DNA of 34,248 bases from Bacteriovoracaceae bacterium. Lineage in GTDB: Bacteria; Bdellovibrionota; Bacteriovoracia; Bacteriovoracales; Bacteriovoracaceae. Shown piece after piece: positions 27,096 to 34,248 of the stretch. Numbering within the stretch: position 1 is the first letter of the stretch; each line of letters starts with the position of its first letter. Under the pieces are notes generated by a model. The model searched no databases. It had not been told where the DNA came from and was given only the letters and a program-made list of their open reading frames with translations. The position numbers and the translations under genes were made by a program. Location: the NCBI GenBank assembly GCA_021732585.1, contig JAKFUR010000043.1:1-34248 (forward strand), in the 5' to 3' direction.

Positions 27096-28217
27096 CTATT
27101 CGAGGAAGTCTTTAAGGCGTGAATTGGTATCGGCGATGTCGCCGAGACCTTGCAGATCCACTTCTTCCATCGTTAACACGCGGCTTTCCGCGTCTTTGAG
27201 ATTGTATTTATCTTCCAGGAACAGCACGGCCTTGATGCTCGCAAGAGCGACTTCAAGTTGCGCGTCTTCCGGCTCACGAGTCGTGAGCTTCTGCAGCAGC
27301 ATGCCTGGCGCGCTCATGGCCTTCGCCCACCAAGCTGTTGAGCACTTGCCCGCCAGCTTAATGATCTCGTAGCTCACACCGGCCACCGGCAACATGAGCA
27401 CCACTTTAAAAGCAGCGGCCATGGCGTGACGAAGAATCGGATGTAGACCCACGCCAATTGGAACCACCGTGAACACTGCCGAGAACAAAACGATGGAAAC
27501 TAAGATCAAGAAGAACAAGAACGAAGTACCACAGCGCGGATGCTGAGTAGTGAACTTACGAGCGTTCTCTACAGTCAAAGGCAGTTCCGCCTCAAAAGTG
27601 GAAATCGATTTGTGTTCGGCACCGTGATACTGGAACACACGACGAACATCCGGCATGAAACCAATCAACCAAATATAAAGAATGAAGATGCCAGCTTTGA
27701 TCACGCCATCAACAGCGTGGAATGCGAAGCTATCCAGGCCCCAGTCACGTCCGAGGAAATCTCCCAAGAACGCAGTAAGAGCGTGAGGCAAGAAAACAAA
27801 TAGAGCAATACCAAAACCCATGGACACGGCCATGGTAAGGAACGTGGCCCAATCAACTTTCTCTGATTTTTTTTTGGCAGCTTCGTACTCGGCTTCCGTT
27901 TGACCTTTGGCGAGGGCTTTGGCCTTCAACTCTCCGTCCATGGACACGTTCGCTGAATAATTCAACGAGACGATCCCATTGGCCATGGTCTCAACCAGCA
28001 TGAGCACGCCACGCAAAATCGGTTTCTTAAAAAACGGATAGCGCTTGGACATGCCGTACCACTGATCACGGCGCAAACGAATCGCTCCGTCTGGTGTACG
28101 CACGGCCACGACAAATGCATTCGGCGAGCGCATCATCACACCTTCAATAACGGCCTGACCGCCAATGGCGGCGTACTGTTTAGAGACGAGAAGTGTAAGT
28201 CGGCGCAAAAAGTTCAT
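27096..28217 (-). CDS. DUF1385 family membrane protein
   Basis: 373 aa; IGGQAVIEGVMMRSPN, YHGAEHKSISTFE, HPRCGTSFLFFL; multiple TM. Confidence 0.93.
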   Translation of the reverse strand: MNFLRRLTLLVSKQYAAIGGQAVIEGVMMRSPNAFVVAVRTPDGAIRLRRDQWYGMSKRYPFFKKPILRGVLMLVETMANGIVSLNYSANVSMDGELKAKALAKGQTEAEYEAAKKKSEKVDWATFLTMAVSMGFGIALFVFLPHALTAFLGDFLGRDWGLDSFAFHAVDGVIKAGIFILYIWLIGFMPDVRRVFQYHGAEHKSISTFEAELPLTVENARKFTTQHPRCGTSFLFFLILVSIVLFSAVFTVVPIGVGLHPILRHAMAAAFKVVLMLPVAGVSYEIIKLAGKCSTAWWAKAMSAPGMLLQKLTTREPEDAQLEVALASIKAVLFLEDKYNLKDAESRVLTMEEVDLQGLGDIADTNSRLKDFLE

Positions 28218-28220
28218 CTA

Positions 28221-29468
<1,248 letters not shown>

Positions 29469-29681
29469 GGAGACTCCTGCTTAAGCGTAACTAACAAAAT
29501 ATGGGGACTATGTTTCATGGGGAATTTAAAATGGGGGTAAGTGTCGCTTTTGTCTTTCAGACACAGCGGCGTTCGGATGAATGACCGGATTAATAGGATT
29601 TTCACCCCGCCCCGGACTTTTGTCAATCACTCCCTCAGGCGAAATTGAGATAGGCCCTCTTATTACGGTAAGTTATGCCCA

Positions 29682-29716
29682 TTGCATCGTCCGTACGTTT
29701 TCCGTATAATCCATTC
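29682..29716 (+). promoter_or_regulatory. sigma70-like promoter of dinB: TTGCAT-17 nt-TATAAT
   Basis: -35-like TTGCAT 29682-29687, 17-nt spacer, consensus -10 TATAAT 29705-29710, only 6 nt before ATG 29717. Confidence 0.6.
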
Positions 29717-30778
29717 ATGCGTAAGATCATTCACCTTGATATGGACTGCTTCTTTGCCGCCGTGGAAATGCGCGAAGACCCGAGTCTCGTTGGGAAGCCT
29801 GTGGCGGTGGGTGGTTCGGCTGCGCGCCGAGGAGTGATCTCAACCTGCAACTATGAAGCACGCAAATTTGGCGTGCGCTCGGCAATGGCCACCGGACTCG
29901 CCATGAAACTTTGCCCCAAACTCATCCTGCGAAAACACAGTGGCCATCTCTACCGAGAAGCTTCCGACATCGTGATGGATATTTGTCATCGCTACACAAA
30001 TCTAGTGCAGAGTCTCTCCATGGATGAAGCTTACTTGGACGTCACCGAGAGCGATCTTCCTAAAGGCAGCGCGACTCTCCTGGCGCAAAAAATTCGTCAA
30101 GAAATTTTTGACGCCACCAAACTCACGGCCTCAGCAGGCATCGCCACTAATAAACTCCTCGCAAAACTCGCCTGCGAGAAAAATAAACCCAACGGACAAT
30201 TCACTGTCTCCCCTGACAAAGTCAGGGAGTTTATGACGCCCCTGCCACTGGGAAAAATTCATGGCATTGGCAAAGTCAGCGCCGAGTATTTGCGTCAGCA
30301 AGGCTTCAACACCTGTGCCGACATTCTTCCCCTCACCCGTTTTGAACTCGTCACTCGCATCGGCAACATGGGTGATTGGCTGTACGATGCTTGCCGCGGA
30401 TTAGATGACCGCGAAGTCATCACCGAATGGGAGCGTAAAAGCCTGAGCGTGGAAACCACCTTCAATCAAGACTTGAGCGATCCCGAAGAAATGCGTGTGG
30501 CCCTCACGGATCTTATTGCAGAATTACAAGAAGGACTCACGGAGTATCCCGAAAAAAAGATTCACGGACTGCAGGTTAAGATTAAGTACCACGACTTTAA
30601 GCAGACCACGATCGAACGTGCTGGCATGGCGGTGGATGCAGACAACGCGTGGTTACTTCACCTCGAACGCTGGGCGAATGATCCACGACCGGTGCGCTTA
30701 TTAGGAGTGGGAGTACGGTTTGTGTCTGAAGAAGAAACTCCGCAGCTCTCCTTTGACGCTCTTACCATGACAGGGTAA
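29717..30778 (+). CDS. dinB: DNA polymerase IV
   Basis: MRKIIHLDMDCFFAAVEMREDPSLVGKPVAVGG, SMDEAYLDVT, ASAGIATNKLLAKLACEKNKPNGQ; start at 29717 preferred over track start 29675, which lies upstream of the promoter. Confidence 0.95.
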   Translation: MRKIIHLDMDCFFAAVEMREDPSLVGKPVAVGGSAARRGVISTCNYEARKFGVRSAMATGLAMKLCPKLILRKHSGHLYREASDIVMDICHRYTNLVQSLSMDEAYLDVTESDLPKGSATLLAQKIRQEIFDATKLTASAGIATNKLLAKLACEKNKPNGQFTVSPDKVREFMTPLPLGKIHGIGKVSAEYLRQQGFNTCADILPLTRFELVTRIGNMGDWLYDACRGLDDREVITEWERKSLSVETTFNQDLSDPEEMRVALTDLIAELQEGLTEYPEKKIHGLQVKIKYHDFKQTTIERAGMAVDADNAWLLHLERWANDPRPVRLLGVGVRFVSEEETPQLSFDALTMTG

Positions 30779-30787
30779 AACCCCTCC

Positions 30788-31231
30788 ATGGATCTCAACG
30801 GTAAACGTCTTCTGGCACTTGATTGGGGTGAAAAATTCATCGGTGTCGCCACCTATCATGTCGGCAGCGATCCCATGATCCTCGCATGGGGACGACTCAA
30901 AGGTGGAAGCTTTGAAGACGTTTGGATGCAACTCAAAAAAGTTCTCGAAGATGAATCCATCGACGATGTGATTGTAGGCGTGCCCTTTCTCACCGATGGC
31001 AAGGCCGGCTCCATGACGCACAAGGCCCGTCAGTTCTTGAACGAGCTGATCAAGGTTTGCCCACTGCGCGTGTTTGAGCAAGACGAGACACTCTCTACTT
31101 TTGAAGCTGAAGAGCGCATGAAACGCTCTCCTCGCTATAATTTCCAAGTGAACCTGTCCGAGATTGATGCCGTATCAGCGACTGTAATTCTCGAAGATTT
31201 TGTACGTTCTCACGGCCACACCCAGATATAA
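30788..31231 (+). CDS. ruvX: RuvX/YqgF family putative Holliday junction nuclease
   Basis: 147 aa; LLALDWGEKFIGVA, VGVPFLTDGKAGSMTHKARQFLNEL, EQDETLSTFEAEERM, IDAVSATVILEDF. Confidence 0.9.
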   Translation: MDLNGKRLLALDWGEKFIGVATYHVGSDPMILAWGRLKGGSFEDVWMQLKKVLEDESIDDVIVGVPFLTDGKAGSMTHKARQFLNELIKVCPLRVFEQDETLSTFEAEERMKRSPRYNFQVNLSEIDAVSATVILEDFVRSHGHTQI

Positions 31232-31239
31232 TCTTCTCC

Positions 31240-32268
31240 ATGGTTAAAAAAACTCTGCTCTTCATGTTTGTGGTCGCTCCACTCATCGCCGCTACTCTTA
31301 TTGGAGGCACGGTGTGGTTTCTCTACCAACAAAAATACACCGGACCAGATGTGGTCTTCACAGTTCAACAAGGTGACACCTTCGGCGTTGTGAACGCACG
31401 CTTGTCTCGCGAAGACATCATTAGCAATCCGCGCTTGTTCCACTGGATGGCGCGCTACAAAGGCGTGATGGGAAAACTTCGTGCGGGCCCATTCACGATT
31501 CCTAGTCAGTCGAAGATGGAAGACGTGTTGAATGTGCTGATCTACGGCCAGCCAAACCTCAACTCCGTCACCGTACCTGAAGGGCGTAACATGTACCAGG
31601 TGGCGCAACTCTTCGAGACCGCCGGCTTCGGTCCGAAGGAAACTTTCGTTGAGCTGTGCAAAGATCCGAGCTTCATTCAAAGTCTTGGAGTTGAAGGCCC
31701 CACACTGGAAGGCTACCTCTTCCCCGAAACCTATAAGTTTGTGCCTGGAACAACCGCACGCGATATTCTCACGGCGATGGTTCAGCAATTTAGAAAACGA
31801 GTGGGTGACACTAATAAGGGCCATCCATTCTTGAGTCCCCATGAAGTGATCGTGCTCGCCTCAGTGGTGGAAAAAGAAACCGGCGCCAAAGAAGAGCGCC
31901 CGCAGATCGCATCGGTTTTCACTAATCGTTTGCGCAAACGCATGCGCCTCGAGAGTGACCCGACGACTATTTACGGAATGTGGGAGCGCTACACGGGAAA
32001 CATTCGTAAGGACGATCTGCTACAACTCACGCCTTACAACACCTACAAGATTCCCGCTCTGCCCATGGGCCCGATTGCCAATCCGAGCTTCGAAGCCATT
32101 CAAGCGGTCATGGCACCTGCGACGACGGAGTTTTTATTTTTTGTTTCAAAGAATGATGGCACCCATCAATTCACCACTAACTACGCTGACCATCAGCGCG
32201 CCGTGGATGAATGGCAGCGTAACCGCTCGAACCGAGCGGGCAAGTCGTGGCGACAGCTGAAGCAGTGA
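31240..32268 (+). CDS. mltG: endolytic murein transglycosylase MltG (YceG-like)
   Basis: 342 aa; N-terminal TM, TVPEGRNMYQVAQLFE, LEGYLFPETYKF, VVEKETGAKEERPQIASVFTNRLRKRMRLESDPTTIYG. Confidence 0.97.
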   Translation: MVKKTLLFMFVVAPLIAATLIGGTVWFLYQQKYTGPDVVFTVQQGDTFGVVNARLSREDIISNPRLFHWMARYKGVMGKLRAGPFTIPSQSKMEDVLNVLIYGQPNLNSVTVPEGRNMYQVAQLFETAGFGPKETFVELCKDPSFIQSLGVEGPTLEGYLFPETYKFVPGTTARDILTAMVQQFRKRVGDTNKGHPFLSPHEVIVLASVVEKETGAKEERPQIASVFTNRLRKRMRLESDPTTIYGMWERYTGNIRKDDLLQLTPYNTYKIPALPMGPIANPSFEAIQAVMAPATTEFLFFVSKNDGTHQFTTNYADHQRAVDEWQRNRSNRAGKSWRQLKQ

Positions 32269-32271
32269 GGG

Positions 32272-33636
32272 TTACGGGCAAACGCCGATGTCGTTGAAGA
32301 TGCGCGCATTCTCGTTTTGGTTCCAAACGTAAATGTAGGTGCGCTCAGTTGAAGCCGCTTGTTTCGGCGAAAACTGCACAAAGATTTTTTGTCTTTCTGA
32401 ATCATCGATGCGGCTCACGAGTCGACTTCCACGATCAAACCCAAGAGAGAGACTCCAGTTCGGTACGTTCATTGAGTAGACGTACTTCGTTTCACGGCGT
32501 CCCACGCGACCGATCCAGTCTTCAATCGGATTCATGCAAACCGGCGACGGGACCGCATTGTAGACGTTCTGTGCTTCATCCTTGATCAACTCCACGTCCC
32601 ACTTGAAGTAGGTGCGCGTTTTATTAAACTCTTCAATGATCTGCTGGCGAGCCGCCTCAAACGGAGCCTTCGTGTTGAGGATGTCCGCACGACGACGGTT
32701 CAACTGTGTCTCAGTCAGTTCCTTAGAGCAATCACGCTCGCTTGGGCTATCACTCTCAACAACTGACGGAAGGCAAGCGCCATTAGAGAAATGTACAATC
32801 GGCGCAAGAGGTTCAACCAGTCGACCTGACTCATTTAGAAATTTTACCATTTCACTAGGCAGGGGTTGCGACAAGAGGCCGCGCCATTTCTGGCCAGTCC
32901 CCAACAACATGCCGCCGGTGTTGCCGTTCTTGTATTCACAGCCCACCATGCTCACCACCGGTGAGAAAGAAGTGTCTGACAATGGGTTTACGTAACTCTT
33001 AGAGACTGCCTGGCATTCATCACGACGGATCACACCGACGTCACTATTATCTGCGTCGACTTTCCAGAGAGTAAGAAACTTACGATCTTCAATTCCTTCG
33101 CGGCTCAAGCGCGCATAACGACGACCGCGCATATCTTCTGCTTTCACGTCGAGATCAATATAAGCAATGTCATGGCGCCAAAGGCTCGGCTCTTTGCCAA
33201 CGAGCGGACTTGAAAAGACAATGCCACGGCACTTCACGCGTTGAGGTGCACTCAAACCGAAGCGCGGTAAAAACACGTGCACATCTTTTGCACAGCGAGC
33301 AGCATCTCCGGAAATACGAATACCTTCAGTGAGGCACGATGACGATGTCGCCAACGTCACGCCGTTCACAAGAACACCAGTACAGAATTTCAGTTTGTTT
33401 TTATCAACGATAACGACTTTGGCGATGCTACCTGGGCAAGACAGTCCGTTATCACACACGACGCTTTGCTTTTGCAGCTCAGCTTCCATCTCGCTTTCGA
33501 CAGCTTCAATTTCACGGACAGGCTTTCTCTCGTTGACCTTGGCTTCTTTGCCACAGCCCACAGTGGCAGCGGCCAAAGCCAGCAGCACGCAGGTCAAAGA
33601 AAGTCTTTGCGCCAGGGGATTCAAAGGGAACCTCAA
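32272..33636 (-). CDS. lipoprotein with trypsin-like fold lacking canonical catalytic residues
   Basis: 454 aa; LAAATVGCGKE lipobox; FCTGVLVNGVTLATSSSCL (His position replaced), HDIAYIDL (Asp kept), GNTGGMLLG (GDSGG position replaced). Confidence 0.7.
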   Translation of the reverse strand: MRFPLNPLAQRLSLTCVLLALAAATVGCGKEAKVNERKPVREIEAVESEMEAELQKQSVVCDNGLSCPGSIAKVVIVDKNKLKFCTGVLVNGVTLATSSSCLTEGIRISGDAARCAKDVHVFLPRFGLSAPQRVKCRGIVFSSPLVGKEPSLWRHDIAYIDLDVKAEDMRGRRYARLSREGIEDRKFLTLWKVDADNSDVGVIRRDECQAVSKSYVNPLSDTSFSPVVSMVGCEYKNGNTGGMLLGTGQKWRGLLSQPLPSEMVKFLNESGRLVEPLAPIVHFSNGACLPSVVESDSPSERDCSKELTETQLNRRRADILNTKAPFEAARQQIIEEFNKTRTYFKWDVELIKDEAQNVYNAVPSPVCMNPIEDWIGRVGRRETKYVYSMNVPNWSLSLGFDRGSRLVSRIDDSERQKIFVQFSPKQAASTERTYIYVWNQNENARIFNDIGVCP

Positions 33637-33841
33637 TAAAATAAAGTGTCTATAAGCAGGTTAACGGGCCAACACCACTCCTGTCCATCACTGGCCTAAG
33701 ACCGAGTAAATTTTTACCCACAAAACTAGAGAAAAGGGCCCTTCTTGCCGATAAGTCGGATCACTTGAGCGGGATGCCGCCCGGCCTTAGAATAATGGGG
33801 TCACCCGATAAGATTTAAGTGACCGTAAGAAGGAGTCTGCC

Positions 33842-34213
33842 ATGGATAAGAAGAAACTCGAACAGTTCAAAGCCTTGCTTTTGAAGCATCGCCAGCAAAT
33901 CCTCAATGGTGGATTGCTTAACAATTCAGAGGACTTACATATCTCTGAAGAAGACCTCTCTGATGAGACGGATCTCGCTACTTCCATGATCAACCAGCAA
34001 ATCTCTTGCTCCATCCGCGACCGTGAAATCTTCAAGCTCCGCCGTATCGACCAGGCCTTGGAGCGCGTGCAAGACGGGACCTTTGGCCACTGCGAAGAGT
34101 GCGATGACGAGATCGGCATGAAGCGCTTGGAGAACCAACCTTGGTCTGAGCTGTGTATTGTTCACGCGGAAGAAAAAGAGCGTGAAGACGCTCAAATCTA
34201 CCGCCAAGCTTAG
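33842..34213 (+). CDS. DksA/TraR C4-type zinc-finger family protein
   Basis: 123 aa; coiled-coil tip LSDETDLATS, GHCEECDDEIGMKRLENQPWSELCIVHAEEKE; SD aaggag. Confidence 0.9.
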   Translation: MDKKKLEQFKALLLKHRQQILNGGLLNNSEDLHISEEDLSDETDLATSMINQQISCSIRDREIFKLRRIDQALERVQDGTFGHCEECDDEIGMKRLENQPWSELCIVHAEEKEREDAQIYRQA

Positions 34214-34248
34214 TCTCAACAACTAGATTCTATTGAGAAAATGGGTCC

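Noticed and set aside
29663-29671. TTACGGTAA upstream of dinB as a LexA box
   Set aside because: The Bdellovibrio-type LexA motif I recall is TTAC-N3-GTAA; here the spacer is N1, so the match is not adequate without testing.
31210-31842. 210-aa minus-strand ORF
   Set aside because: Antisense shadow of mltG.

Overview
Mostly housekeeping bacterial chromosome. Gene content and style (rho–DUF1385–prfA–prmC–murA, guaB–guaA, many short exported orphans, a TIGR02147-type regulator) suggest a Bdellovibrio-like predatory bacterium; this taxon is inference only. Recognisable genes: dnaE (minus strand, runs off the left edge, missing from the ORF track), a methionine-salvage group mtnB-mtnD-mtnC followed by a fabH-like KAS III, an OMP/lipoprotein pair, a class I GATase, guaA, guaB, an orphan OmpR-type response regulator, FecR-like and TPR-like exported proteins, a soluble tandem-PAS MCP, YHS, CAT-like and HIT proteins, a TIGR02147-like regulator with a cluster of exported orphans, murA, prmC, prfA, a DUF1385 protein, rho, dinB, ruvX, mltG, a trypsin-like lipoprotein with apparently lost catalytic residues, and a DksA/TraR protein. 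No tRNA, rRNA, CRISPR array or transposase was seen. The points most worth a second look are: (1) the TIGR02147-like regulator with clustered GTAGC inverted repeats around its start, next to exported orphan proteins; (2) a long imperfect hairpin element at 6281-6387; (3) a 5' hairpin that would pair part of the Shine-Dalgarno of the response regulator; (4) the degenerate trypsin-like lipoprotein; (5) a 69-bp imperfect palindrome at 22842-22910; (6) a probable leaderless dinB promoter; (7) a perfect 9-bp inverted repeat upstream of mtnB. All inverted repeats were found by eye; no folding or database search was run.
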